From contig JAWKKG010000002.1 in the NCBI GenBank assembly GCA_041393395.1, positions 992,001 to 1,056,000 of the forward strand: DNA of 64,000 bases, given 5' to 3'. Positions within the stretch are counted from its first letter, which is position 1. Each line of letters opens with the position of its first letter. Below are positions 26,595-34,958 of this stretch, piece after piece. The DNA is from JAGQIB01 sp041393395 (lineage in GTDB: Bacteria; ARS69). The notes beneath the pieces are model-generated. The model was given only the letters and a program-made list of their open reading frames with translations, was not told where the DNA came from and searched no databases. A program made the translations under genes and the position numbers.

Positions 26595-27424
26595 TCCGCA
26601 CCATCGCTTCGATCGCGCTCGCGTTCTCGCTGCTGGTCGCCCGGCCGGCGGCGGGTGCGTTCGAGCGTCCGCCGGTGGACGCGGCGTCGGCCGGGGTCGG
26701 CGGCGTTCTCGCCACTTCGAGCGATCCCGTGTTCGGCAACCCGGCGCTTGCGTCGCGCGTCGCCGCCGGCGTATCCGCGAGCGCCGCGCGACCGTTCGGG
26801 CTCGCGGAGCTGCGTGAGGGTCAGGTCGCGGCCTGGATGACTCTCGGCTCGGTGCACGCTCACCCGATCGCGCTCGCGGCGGGGGCTCGGACGTTCGGCT
26901 CGAGTGCGTGGGCCGAGCGAGAGCTGCGACTCGGGCTCGCGGCGGAGGTCGGCCCCGGCATCGCGATCGGACTCGCGGCGCGCGGGCTCTCGGCCGGCGG
27001 TCCCGGACTCGCCGCCGTGCGGTCGGTCGCGGTCGATCTCTCGCTGCGCGTCTCCGCGAGTGGCGCGGAGATCGGTGCGGTCGCCGAAGCGGTGGCGGGC
27101 GAGATTCCCGGCGACCCCACGGGGGAGCGTCGCCGCAGCTCGCTCGGAGTCCGGAGTCCGCTCGCGCGCGGCGACGTCTTCCTCGAGCTCCAGCGCACGG
27201 AGGATCGCGCGCCTTCCCTCGTCCTCGGCGTGACTCAGCGACTCGCGCCCGGTCTGGAAGCGCGCGCCGGGATTCGCGAGGACACGGGCGAGATCGCCTT
27301 CGGCCTCGGCCTGACACTCCTTCGCAGTCGCGTCGATCTCGCCGTCATCCCGGGGGATCTCGGGCGAACCGTTCGCGTGTCCGCCGGGATCTTCGGCGAC
27401 TCCCGCGCCGCGTCGCCCCCCTAG
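26591..27424 (+). CDS. PorV/UPF0164-like outer-membrane protein
   Basis: A protein of 277 residues from ATG 26591, with ATGA overlap. The signal peptide ends PAAGAFE. The start of the mature chain (DAASAGVGGVLATSSDPVFGNPA) has the pattern R/D-x-x-x-x-G-x-G-G-x-x-x-A-x-x-D-P-x-x-x-x-x-N-P-A that opens PorV/PorQ-type barrels of the type IX secretion system and related long-chain barrels. Amphipathic strands follow to the end. Known PorV shuttles sorting-domain cargo to the cell surface. Its position directly behind a sorting-domain protein fits a dedicated carrier, but this is inference. Confidence 0.6.
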   Translation: MIRTIASIALAFSLLVARPAAGAFERPPVDAASAGVGGVLATSSDPVFGNPALASRVAAGVSASAARPFGLAELREGQVAAWMTLGSVHAHPIALAAGARTFGSSAWAERELRLGLAAEVGPGIAIGLAARGLSAGGPGLAAVRSVAVDLSLRVSASGAEIGAVAEAVAGEIPGDPTGERRRSSLGVRSPLARGDVFLELQRTEDRAPSLVLGVTQRLAPGLEARAGIREDTGEIAFGLGLTLLRSRVDLAVIPGDLGRTVRVSAGIFGDSRAASPP

Positions 27425-27617
27425 TCCACCGCGGATCCCCGGAAGCGCCGCGACGGAACCCTAGCGGAGAGATTGCCGTCAGCCGCTGCAAGGATCGGCA
27501 AAACGCGGCACGAAAGCCGCCCGGAAAACCTTTCCTTCGCTCAAGGCGCGTCCCTGCCAGCCCGATCTCTGAGCAGATGTCAGGCCGACGAGAACCGTTT
27601 TCCAGCGGAGGGTCATC

Positions 27618-27815
27618 ATGGAGAACCTCTGGATGGACGCGGACGAGACCGCGGCGAGCCTCCACATCACCAAGGCGACTCTCTACAAGCTCGTGAAGGA
27701 TTGCCAGGTTCCCGCCCGCAAGATCAGCGGCAAATGGCGCTTCTCGCGCGAGGAAATCGAGGACCTGTTCGCCACCGCCGCTGCGGGCGGAGGCTCGGGA
27801 AGGAAGACCGAATGA
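27618..27815 (+). CDS. Excisionase-family helix-turn-helix protein (MerR-like HTH_17)
   Basis: A protein of 65 residues from ATG 27618, with GGAGGG upstream. It is a single winged HTH of excisionase type: MDADETAASLHITKATLYKL, then a basic turn and GKWRFSREEIEDLF. The stop overlaps the ATG of the HDOD gene (ATGA), so both are made together. Despite the family name there is no integrase or other phage gene nearby, so it is more likely a small DNA-binding or adaptor protein of the signalling module. A similar 65-residue protein is encoded at 37388. Confidence 0.85.
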   Translation: MENLWMDADETAASLHITKATLYKLVKDCQVPARKISGKWRFSREEIEDLFATAAAGGGSGRKTE

Positions 27816-28714
27816 CGAATCCGTCCGCGAATCGGGAGGTTCCTTCCCTTCCGACGCCGATCAGCGAGGACCAGATCAAGCGGGTGATCTCCGTCACGGG
27901 GAATCTCCCACCGGTTCCGCACGTGGCGGCGAAGATGATGGAGCTCGTCGGGAACGAGGATACGTCGGTCCGCGATCTCCAGAAGGTCATCTCCTCGGAT
28001 CAGGCGCTCACCGCGCGCATCCTGAAGATGTCCAACAGCGTGTTCTACTCGTTCGACCAGAAGATCACGACGCTCTCGCATGCGATCGTGATCCTGGGTT
28101 TCCGGGCCGTGCAGTCCATGGCGATCGCGGCTTCGTCGCGGAGTCTCTTCGTGAAGAAGGGCGCACAGTTCGGATTGAAGGAGAAGCTCCTCTGGGAGCA
28201 CAGCATCGGCGTGGCGATGGGATGCCGTCAGGTCTCGCGCGTGATCGCGTACGAGGGCGAGGAGACGGCGTTCATCGTGGGACTGCTCCACGACATCGGC
28301 AAGGCGGTGCTGAACCAGGTCATCCCGAAGAAGTACGGGAAGATCGTGGAGCAGGTGTACAACGACGGGCGCTCGTTCGCCGAGGTCGAGACCGAGATCC
28401 TCGGATTCGACCACAGCCACATCGGCGCCCTGATCGCGCAGAAATGGAACTTCGACTGGGAGATGGTGGAGACCATCGCGTACCACCACCGGCCCGAGGC
28501 GAAGGACCACGGCGGAACGCTCGGCGCGATCCTGTCCGTGTCGAACCACATCTGCAAGCGGATGGGGATCGGGCTCGAGAAGGTCGAGGGAGAAGCGCCG
28601 CTCTCGGACGTGTGGGGAGCACAGGCGCTCGGCCTCGACGAGACGGCGTGTGTGGACATCCGAGAGGTGCTCAAGAGCGTCCTGGAAGAAGAGAAGAAGC
28701 TGTACGACATGTAG
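27812..28714 (+). CDS. HDOD domain signalling protein
   Basis: A protein of 300 residues from ATG 27812. An HDOD domain spans about residues 30-225: NLPPVPHVAAKMMELV, SSDQALTARILKMSNS, a helix around AIVILGFRAVQSMAI and the HD-like GLLHDIGKAVLNQ, then YHHRPEA. HDOD proteins act in regulation, often alongside c-di-GMP turnover, chemotaxis or stress pathways, usually without proven enzyme activity. It is coupled to the HTH gene, and 69 bases separate it from the GAF/HD-GYP/HDOD gene, so all three likely form one operon. Confidence 0.9.
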   Translation: MTNPSANREVPSLPTPISEDQIKRVISVTGNLPPVPHVAAKMMELVGNEDTSVRDLQKVISSDQALTARILKMSNSVFYSFDQKITTLSHAIVILGFRAVQSMAIAASSRSLFVKKGAQFGLKEKLLWEHSIGVAMGCRQVSRVIAYEGEETAFIVGLLHDIGKAVLNQVIPKKYGKIVEQVYNDGRSFAEVETEILGFDHSHIGALIAQKWNFDWEMVETIAYHHRPEAKDHGGTLGAILSVSNHICKRMGIGLEKVEGEAPLSDVWGAQALGLDETACVDIREVLKSVLEEEKKLYDM

Positions 28715-28783
28715 TCGCGGCATTAGAGCGGCATCCGATCCGACCCGTCCCCGGATTCGATCCCGCCCCGGAGTCCGAGCACC

Positions 28784-31114
28784 ATGTGCGCTGCCCCCAG
28801 TGACGACCGCCGGAGCGACCGCCCGTCCGTGCCCCCGGGCCGTCCCGTCGATCCTTTGCGGGACGACGAGGATGAAGCTCCGCCCCTGATGCCGCGCGAG
28901 GCAGATCCTCGCCGCGAGCGCATGGCCTCGTCCGCCGGCTGGCGCGCCATCACCTCCCGATCCGATCAGCAGGCCTTCGAGGACGACGTCGACGCGACAT
29001 CCGACTCGCAGGAAGTGCTTGAGCTGCTCCGCATCGCCGATCGTCTCGCCGAGTCGGGCGGGAACGAACCGGAGTCGGAACCGTTCCTGCAGGAGTTCGC
29101 CTCGGAGCTGGCCAAGGCGACGTCTTCGCGCAAGACGGTCGTGAGCCTCGTGGACCCGAGCACGGATACGCTGGAGCTGCGGGCGAGCCACGGGTTCGGG
29201 GCCGACCCGCCGCGCGAGCTCGGCTATGTCCAGGACGGCATCCACGGCTGGGTCCGCAAGATCGGCACCACGATGGTGGTTTCCGATCCGGAGCAGCACC
29301 ACGGACTCCCGCTGCTGCCGTTCGAGAACGTCGCGCTGATCGCGTCGCCCATCCAGGTCGGCGACACGACGCTCGGCGTGGTCTCGGTGCTCGAGCCGAT
29401 GACGGGCGGGTCGCACCGCGAAGAGGACATGCTGTTCGTGAACACGGTCGCGTCGCTGGTGGGCGGCATGATCGGGCACAAGCGGGCCGAGCAGCAGGGC
29501 CACGAGGCCGTGCGCAAGGCGATCGAGTCGCTCACCATGGCGCTCGACGCCCGCGACCCTTACACGCGCGGCCACTCGCAGCGCGTGGCGATGTACAGCC
29601 TGGCGATCGCGAACGAGCTGGAGCTCGGCGGCAAGCACAAGTTCCCCAAGAACATGCGGAACTCGCTGCTGATGTCCGCGCTGCTCCACGACATCGGGAA
29701 GATCGGCATCCGCGACGAGGTGCTGCTGAAGCCGGGCAAGCTCACGGACGACGAGTACGCGCTCATCAAGACGCACCCGGAGAAGGGCGCAGAGATCGTG
29801 CGCATGATCCCCGGCTTCGACGACAACGTCATCGCGGGCATCCTGCAGCACCACGAGCGCATGGACGGCAAGGGCTACCCGGGCGGCATCGTGGGCGAGA
29901 AGATCCACATCTTCGGCCGGATCATCGGTCTCGCCGACGCGTTCGACGCGATCGTCACGAGCCGGCCGTACAGTCACGGCTCGTCGTTCACGTTCGCGCT
30001 CACGCGCATCGAGGAGCTGGCCGGGACGTCGTTCGATCCGGACGTGGTGCGGGCGATGCTCGCGGCGCTCAAGGATCAGGCGGCCTGGAACGAGCTCGGG
30101 TCGATCTCGCAGACGCGCCCGGAGTCGGAGGCGCAGGTGGCACCGTCGGCCAGCGACGGCGAGACTCCCGACCGCAAGCTGCGCCGGATCTTCGGCCGCA
30201 ACATCAACGAGTTGCCGACGCTTCCGCACGTCGTTTCCCAGATCCTGGAGAAGACACGCGACCAGGACGCGAGCCTGACCGAGGTGGTCTCGATCATCTC
30301 CACGGACCAGGCGCTCGTGTCGACGTTGCTGAAGCTCGTGAACTCCGCGTTCTACGGATTCAGCCGCCGCATCACCACGCTCAAGCAGGCGATCACGCTG
30401 CTCGGGTTCCGGAGCGTCCGCAACGTGGTGGTGAACTGCGGCGTGGTCGGCATCTTCCGCAAGCGGACCTTCAACAACCACTACCGGTTCCGGCTGTGGG
30501 ACCACTCCGTGGCCTGCGCCGTGGCGGCCCGCACGCTCGCGGAGATGAAGGGCTTCAAGGCGAAGGAAGAGGCGTTCACGGCCGGCCTGCTGCACGACAT
30601 CGGCAAGGTCGTGATCGACCAGTACGCGCCCAAGGACTCGGCGGCGATCATGCGCAAGGTCGAGGCCGGCGCGGACCCGCGCGAGGCCGAGACCGAGGTG
30701 CTGGGAGTGGACCACACGCAGGTCGGCGGCTGGATCGCCGAGCGCTGGCACCTGCCGAAGACGTTGTGCTGGGTGATCGAGTACCACCACGCCCCGGACT
30801 CGCCGGATCTGCCCGGGGGCCACGATCTCGTGAAGCTGATCGCCACCGCGAACTCGCTCGCGTCGATCAAGCGCACCGATGATCGCACGGCGCTCGCGGC
30901 GTCCATCGAGGAGTTCGCGGCCGGCCCGGCGAACCTGCTCGGCCTGTCGCCGCACGAGGCCGCCCAGGCGCTCGCCGAGACCTGGCGGCAGAAGAACGAC
31001 GCCATGAAGATGTTCGGCCCCGGCGTGGCGAGCCGCACCGCGGAGTCGGCCGAGCCGGAAGCGGACGGCGCGGCGCCGGTTCCCTCCCCGGCGTCTCCCG
31101 AGGGCCGCGCCTAG
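28784..31114 (+). CDS. GAF / HD-GYP / HDOD triple-domain signalling protein
   Basis: A protein of 776 residues from ATG 28784. After a disordered acidic N-terminus, a GAF sensor domain covers about 95-240. An HD-GYP phosphodiesterase follows with ALLHDIGKIGIRDEV (HD at 302-303) and HHERMDGKGYPGG (356-368), both intact, so c-di-GMP hydrolysis is likely. A second regulatory domain of HDOD type spans about 475-690 (ELPTLPHVVSQIL, LLHDIGKVVIDQ). The GAF domain probably gates the HD-GYP, with the HDOD domain relaying output. There is no transmembrane segment. The fusion of HD-GYP to HDOD next to a free HDOD protein suggests that the two HDOD domains share partners. Confidence 0.9.
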   Translation: MCAAPSDDRRSDRPSVPPGRPVDPLRDDEDEAPPLMPREADPRRERMASSAGWRAITSRSDQQAFEDDVDATSDSQEVLELLRIADRLAESGGNEPESEPFLQEFASELAKATSSRKTVVSLVDPSTDTLELRASHGFGADPPRELGYVQDGIHGWVRKIGTTMVVSDPEQHHGLPLLPFENVALIASPIQVGDTTLGVVSVLEPMTGGSHREEDMLFVNTVASLVGGMIGHKRAEQQGHEAVRKAIESLTMALDARDPYTRGHSQRVAMYSLAIANELELGGKHKFPKNMRNSLLMSALLHDIGKIGIRDEVLLKPGKLTDDEYALIKTHPEKGAEIVRMIPGFDDNVIAGILQHHERMDGKGYPGGIVGEKIHIFGRIIGLADAFDAIVTSRPYSHGSSFTFALTRIEELAGTSFDPDVVRAMLAALKDQAAWNELGSISQTRPESEAQVAPSASDGETPDRKLRRIFGRNINELPTLPHVVSQILEKTRDQDASLTEVVSIISTDQALVSTLLKLVNSAFYGFSRRITTLKQAITLLGFRSVRNVVVNCGVVGIFRKRTFNNHYRFRLWDHSVACAVAARTLAEMKGFKAKEEAFTAGLLHDIGKVVIDQYAPKDSAAIMRKVEAGADPREAETEVLGVDHTQVGGWIAERWHLPKTLCWVIEYHHAPDSPDLPGGHDLVKLIATANSLASIKRTDDRTALAASIEEFAAGPANLLGLSPHEAAQALAETWRQKNDAMKMFGPGVASRTAESAEPEADGAAPVPSPASPEGRA

Positions 31115-31207
31115 GCCTCTCGCGCAGACCACCACGGCGACCCGAACGACCCACGGCCGGAGTTCCGCGCGCTGGTCCCCCCGGACGCGAGCGCATACCA
31201 TCCCGGC

Positions 31208-31966
31208 ATGGTCTCCGAGCCCCGCCCGTCGACATCGATCGATTCGCTCGGCGCGCGCACGTTCGCCGTCGTCGCGATGGCCGCCTCCGGCCTCGTCACG
31301 CTGGCGGCCGTGCGGCCGCTGCTCGCGATCCTGGGGCCGCCCCGGCCGGGCGCGACCGGCGGCCTCGGCGACGCGACGTTCGATCTCGCCCTCGTGCTCG
31401 TGTTCGGCCTTCAGCACAGCCTGCAGGCGCGCGCGACCTGGAAGAACCTCTGGATCGCGCGCTTTCCCGCGCACACGGAGCGCATCGGATACGTGCTGGG
31501 TTCGTGCCTCGCGTTCGCGCTCGTGGTGATCGCCTGGCGCCCGCTCGGCGGCACTTGGTGGCAGGTCGACGACGTCGCGGGCGCGGCGATCGACGCGCTC
31601 GGGCTCGCCGGCTGGGCGCTCGCGCTGTGGGCCACGCTCGCGATGAGCGCGCCGGACATCACCGGCCTCTCCGCCCTGCGCGAGATCCTGCTCGGTCGGC
31701 CGTTCGCCCCGCCGACGTTTCGCGCGCCCGGTCCGTACCGCTGGGTCCGGCACCCCATCATGCTCGGGCTCATCGTGGGCTTCTTCGGCGCGGCCACGAT
31801 GTCCGCGGACCGCGGGCTCTTCGCGGCGTCGATGTCCCTCTACGTGGTGATCGGGATCCTGTGCGAGGAGCGCGGCCTCGGCGAGGAGCTCGGCGACGAC
31901 TACCGCCGCTACCGTCGCGAGGTCCCGATGCTGCTGCCCTGGCCGCGGCCTTCCGGGAAGCGCTGA
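31208..31966 (+). CDS. MddA/ICMT-like integral membrane methyltransferase
   Basis: A protein of 252 residues from ATG 31208 with about six membrane segments. It shows the isoprenylcysteine-methyltransferase/NnrU-type signature PGPYRWVRHPIMLGLIVGF and, near the end, EERGLGEELGDDYRRYRREVP. The earlier stretches FGLQHSLQARATWK and WRPLGGTWWQV match the order seen in methanethiol S-methyltransferases (MddA), which make dimethyl sulfide. It may therefore methylate a thiol, but substrate specificity cannot be read from sequence. The stop overlaps the rarA start by one base (TGATG). Confidence 0.75.
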   Translation: MVSEPRPSTSIDSLGARTFAVVAMAASGLVTLAAVRPLLAILGPPRPGATGGLGDATFDLALVLVFGLQHSLQARATWKNLWIARFPAHTERIGYVLGSCLAFALVVIAWRPLGGTWWQVDDVAGAAIDALGLAGWALALWATLAMSAPDITGLSALREILLGRPFAPPTFRAPGPYRWVRHPIMLGLIVGFFGAATMSADRGLFAASMSLYVVIGILCEERGLGEELGDDYRRYRREVPMLLPWPRPSGKR

Positions 31967-33330
31967 TGGAGCCCGAGGACCTCGATCTCTTCGGACCGCC
32001 TGCGTCCGAGGATCCGGAGGGCGATGCGCTCCGCTTCGCGCCGCTGGCCGAGCGCATGCGCCCGCGACGTCTCGCGGATCTCGTGGGACAGGAAGCCCTC
32101 GTGGGCGAGGGAACGGTGCTGCGGCGCGCGGTGGAGCGCGGCGTGCTGCCGTCGTTGTTGCTCCACGGACCGCCGGGCTGCGGCAAGACGACGCTCGCCC
32201 GCGTGCTCGCCCGCGAGATCTCCGCGGACTTCCGCGAGGTCTCGGCCGTGTCGTCCGGCGTGAAGACGCTGCGCGACGTCGTGGCCGCCGCGAAGCAGGC
32301 GCACCGGCGCGATCGCCGCACGGTCCTGTTCATCGACGAGATCCACCGGTTCAACAAGGCGCAGCAGGACGCGATTCTCCCCGCCGTGGAGAACGGCACC
32401 GTCACGCTCATCGGTGCGACGACCGAGAATCCGTCGTTCGAGGTGAACGCGCCGCTCCGCTCGCGCTGCCACGTGGTGCGACTCGAGCCGCTGCCGCGCA
32501 CGACGATCGAGCGGCTGCTCGATCGCGCGCTCGCCGACGAAGAGCTCGGACTCGGCGGCCTCGGCGTGCGACTCGAGGGGGAGGCGCGCGAGGAGCTGAT
32601 CCGTCGATCGAACGGCGATGCGCGCATCGCGATGAATCTGCTGGATTCGTGCGTGCAGGCGTTGCCGGAAGGCGAGCAGGAGATCGCCGTGGAGACCGTC
32701 ACCGCGCTCGCCCGGGAGAATACGGTGCTCTACGACAAGGCGTCGGGGCGGCACTACGACCACGCGTCGGCGCTGCAGAAGAGTCTGCGCGGCTCGGACC
32801 CGGACGCGGCCCTGTACTGGGCGGCGAAGATGCTCGCGGCCGGCGAGGATCCGCGCTTCGTCGCGCGGCGTGTGCTCGTCACCGCGGCCGAGGACGTCGG
32901 TCTCGCGGATCCGCAGGCGCTGACGGTGGCGGTGGCGGCGTTTCAGGCGCTCGAGTTCCTCGGCATGCCGGAGGCCCGGATTCCGCTCGCGGAGGCGATC
33001 GTGTACGTCGCCACGGCACCCAAGTCGAACAGCGCGATGCGCGCGATCGACGCGGCGATGACCGCGATCACGGACGAGGGCGAATCGTTCGAGGTCCCTC
33101 CGCATCTCCGGATGACGGGCGAGAGCAAGAGCGCGTATCGCTCTCCCCACGGGGCGCCGGGACACTTCCGCCCGGACGACTACCTGCCGGAAGAGCTCGC
33201 GGGGCGGACGTTCTACGTGCCGGGCGAGCTCGGGACGGAGAAGGAGATCGCGCGCCGCGTGAAGGGTGCGCTCGGCCGGGGGCGGCGCCGGGCCCTGGAT
33301 CCGGGGCGCCCGCCGGACCGCGGGGAGTGA
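31966..33330 (+). CDS. rarA: Replication-associated recombination protein RarA (MgsA)
   Basis: A protein of 454 residues from ATG 31966. It is an AAA+ ATPase with the family opening LAERMRPRRLADLVGQE, Walker A GPPGCGKTT near residue 68, Walker B LFIDEIHRFNKAQQDAILP, sensor 1 GATTENPSFEVN and the RarA-specific C-terminal part (DKASGRHYDHASALQKSLRG, RRVLVTAAEDVGLADP, YRSPHGAPGHF). It acts at stalled replication forks with SSB and RecA. The start overlaps the methyltransferase stop, so they are co-transcribed. Length and motifs are normal. Confidence 0.95.
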   Translation: MEPEDLDLFGPPASEDPEGDALRFAPLAERMRPRRLADLVGQEALVGEGTVLRRAVERGVLPSLLLHGPPGCGKTTLARVLAREISADFREVSAVSSGVKTLRDVVAAAKQAHRRDRRTVLFIDEIHRFNKAQQDAILPAVENGTVTLIGATTENPSFEVNAPLRSRCHVVRLEPLPRTTIERLLDRALADEELGLGGLGVRLEGEAREELIRRSNGDARIAMNLLDSCVQALPEGEQEIAVETVTALARENTVLYDKASGRHYDHASALQKSLRGSDPDAALYWAAKMLAAGEDPRFVARRVLVTAAEDVGLADPQALTVAVAAFQALEFLGMPEARIPLAEAIVYVATAPKSNSAMRAIDAAMTAITDEGESFEVPPHLRMTGESKSAYRSPHGAPGHFRPDDYLPEELAGRTFYVPGELGTEKEIARRVKGALGRGRRRALDPGRPPDRGE

Positions 33331-33461
33331 ACGAGCCGGGGCGGAATCGTCCGACCCGGGTGTCCGAAATCGGGCTCGATCGCGTCGGTGGATCGAGCGC
33401 TTCCCGGCGAACCCGCGGGACTTCGCGGAACGCCTGATCGAATCCACCGAGGAGAGAAACG

Positions 33462-33803
33462 ATGGACCGTCGAGAGTTCCTGGCCCGGGCCGGCCTCGTG
33501 GCGACCTGGGCCGGCGTCGCGATCACCGTGAGCAGCTGCGGGGAGGAGGACTCGACCTCGAACCCCGTCGGCAACTCGAACGACGTCGTCGGCAGCGTGT
33601 CGGGAGGCGGTCACTCGCACTCCGGCGCGATCGTCCGGGAGGCGGAGCTTCTCGCGGGCAATGCCGTCACGCTGACGCTCACGGGAAGCGGTCACACCCA
33701 CATGGTGCCGCTGAGCTCGCCGCAGGTCATGGACATCGCCGACGGCACGCGGGTCGTGGTCACCGTCACCGATGGGCACACGCACACGGTCACGTTCAAC
33801 TAG
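33462..33803 (+). CDS. Small Tat-type lipoprotein with paired His motifs
   Basis: A protein of 113 residues from ATG 33462, with GAGGAGAG upstream. The N-terminus has a twin-arginine motif (DRREFLARAG) followed by a hydrophobic core and a lipobox-like VSSC (Cys26), so it is probably folded before Tat export and lipidated. The mature part carries three HxH pairs: GHSHS (51/53), GHTHM (78/80) and GHTHT (106/108), in a small beta-rich domain. This suggests binding of a divalent metal such as Cu, Ni or Zn. It faces the YHS-domain selenoprotein candidate across a terminator hairpin. I do not recognise a named family. Confidence 0.8.
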   Translation: MDRREFLARAGLVATWAGVAITVSSCGEEDSTSNPVGNSNDVVGSVSGGGHSHSGAIVREAELLAGNAVTLTLTGSGHTHMVPLSSPQVMDIADGTRVVVTVTDGHTHTVTFN

Positions 33804-33818
33804 CGCACGAGAGCGGCG

Positions 33819-33840
33819 CGGGCGGGCTCGCGCCCGCCCG
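33819..33840. terminator. GC-rich hairpin between convergent genes
   Basis: CGGGCGGGC (33819-33827) and its perfect complement (33832-33840) enclose a TCGC loop, in the 43-base gap between convergent stops. No T-tract is present. Confidence 0.5.
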
Positions 33841-33846
33841 TCGCAC

Positions 33847-34539
33847 TCAGCCCCCCGTGCCGGCCGCGACTTCGGCCGGCGCTTCCGCCGGCGCCCCCGA
33901 TTCCGCGGCGGCCGGATTCTCCGGCTCCGCCTTCTTCATCGGACCGGGCTCGGCATACATCTCCGGCATCTCGAGGAACGTCGCCTTCGTGGAGTCGGCG
34001 CGGAAGTAATAGAGCTGGTCCCGGTACGCGAGCGCAGGCGATCCGGCATCCGGCGCGAAACGCTCGTGGCTGACGGGATCGGTGACGCTGCCGCACCACT
34101 TCCACGGCGCGGTCGTGAAGCGAAGGCGCGAGCCGAGATCCGAGAAGAAGTAGATCTCGTGATTGAGTCGCAGGAAGCTCTCGGAGTCCAGACGCGCGGC
34201 GCGGCCCGGATCGATCGGGTCACGGAACACGTCGCTCGGCGTGGCGAAACCCATCTTGTCGAGATAGAACGCGGGGTCTTGCCCGAAGACCTTGATGCAC
34301 GGGCCTCAGCAGAAGCCGATGGGCAGACCGTTCACGTACATGGGGATCTGGCTCGCCCCGAGGTTGCGTTCGAGCACGGGGCAGAGGTCGTTCAGCGAAA
34401 CGGTGGAGTCGGGATATTGCACCCGCCAGCGTTCCGTACCGGGGGTCGGGATCTTCGTTTGCGAGGGGGCGGGTCCGGCCGTCAGCAGGCCGAGGGCCAT
34501 GCACCCGAACACGACGAACAGGCGGTACTCACGGGACAT
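33847..34539 (-). CDS. Candidate selenoprotein: exported tandem YHS-domain protein with in-frame UGA (Sec78)
   Basis: ATG 34539-34537 follows a perfect AAGGAGG and begins a signal or anchor sequence (MSREYRLFVVFGCMALGLL). The frame runs to an in-frame TGA at 34306-34308, codon 78, and continues in the same frame without another stop to 33847, giving 230 residues. Residues 53-95 form a YHS/TRASH-like unit (CPVLERN, then MYVNGLPIGFC-U-GPCIKVFG), where relatives usually have FCC-x-x-C. A second, Cys-poor YHS unit follows at about 148-190 (SVTDPVSHERFAP, YRDQLYYFR). The UGA therefore replaces a conserved redox or metal-binding cysteine. A stem-loop fitting bacterial SECIS rules starts 14 bases later. 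No selA/selB/selC lies in this window. The alternative is a genuine stop and a truncated 77-residue protein. Confidence 0.8.
34275..34291 (-). promoter_or_regulatory. Candidate bacterial SECIS stem-loop
   Basis: In the mRNA, GGUCUU (34291-34286) pairs perfectly with AAGACC (34280-34275) around the loop CGGGC (34285-34281). The loop begins 21 bases after the UGA and has G as its second base. Published bSECIS rules ask for a 16-37 base distance, a 3-14 base loop and a G among the first two loop bases. Confidence 0.65.
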
Positions 34540-34655
34540 CGCGCTTCCTCCTTCTCTCTCGAGATCGTCCGAGCGTAGACGTCGCGGGAGGTTCGCGGTG
34601 TACCAGGTGTGTAAGTCAAGCCATTGTAAAGGGCGACGCCCGGAGCGCTCAGGCG

Positions 34656-34958
34656 CTACAGGCGCTGCCGCCAGAAAGACGTCTCCACGAGGACGTCCGG
34701 CACGAGCTCCCGCAGCCGGTCGAGGATCGCCCGGTGGGGCGCCTCGCGGAGCTCCTCCCCGAACGCGTCGGCGGCCGCCTCGTCGGCGAACTCGAGGAAC
34801 TCGAGGAAATCGCCCGGCGTCTCCGTGCTCTCCATCACGTAGAAGCCCTTCACGCGTGGCGACTCCGCGCAGGCCGCTTGCCAGCGGGCGAGGAGCTCCA
34901 GGTACTCGGCGCGCGATTCGGCGGGCACGCGCGCACGCACGGCACGAACGGTTCTCAA
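34656..34958 (-). CDS. Antibiotic-biosynthesis-monooxygenase-like (dimeric alpha-beta barrel) protein
   Basis: A protein of 100 residues from TTG 34958. The TTG overlaps the TGA of the upstream DUF523 gene (TTGA), and GGAGG lies 6 bases upstream. It has ferredoxin-like ABM features: an RTVRAVRARVPAESRAEYLELL start, GFYVMESTETPGDFLEFLEF in the middle and a VETSFWRQ strand at the end. Members are small dimers acting as monooxygenases, isomerases or stress proteins. The coupling with the TudS-like gene suggests a joint role, but nothing specific is known. Confidence 0.6.
   Translation of the reverse strand: MRTVRAVRARVPAESRAEYLELLARWQAACAESPRVKGFYVMESTETPGDFLEFLEFADEAAADAFGEELREAPHRAILDRLRELVPDVLVETSFWRQRL

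Noticed and set aside
27491..27545. Possible c-di-GMP-I riboswitch upstream of the HTH-HDOD genes (GGCAAA and ACGAAAGCC fragments)
   Set aside because: The fragments are in the right order, but the conserved second stem and receptor are missing and ACGCAAAGCC is not intact.
27618..27815. Excisionase HTH as a sign of an integrated phage or element
   Set aside because: No integrase, attachment repeats, phage genes or tRNA nearby; the gene is coupled to a chromosomal signalling gene.
27683..31753. A 1356-codon open frame on the minus strand opposite the HDOD and HD-GYP genes
   Set aside because: It is an antisense shadow caused by GC-rich third positions. Its translation is Arg/His/Leu/Val-rich without domains, while the plus strand encodes clear signalling domains.
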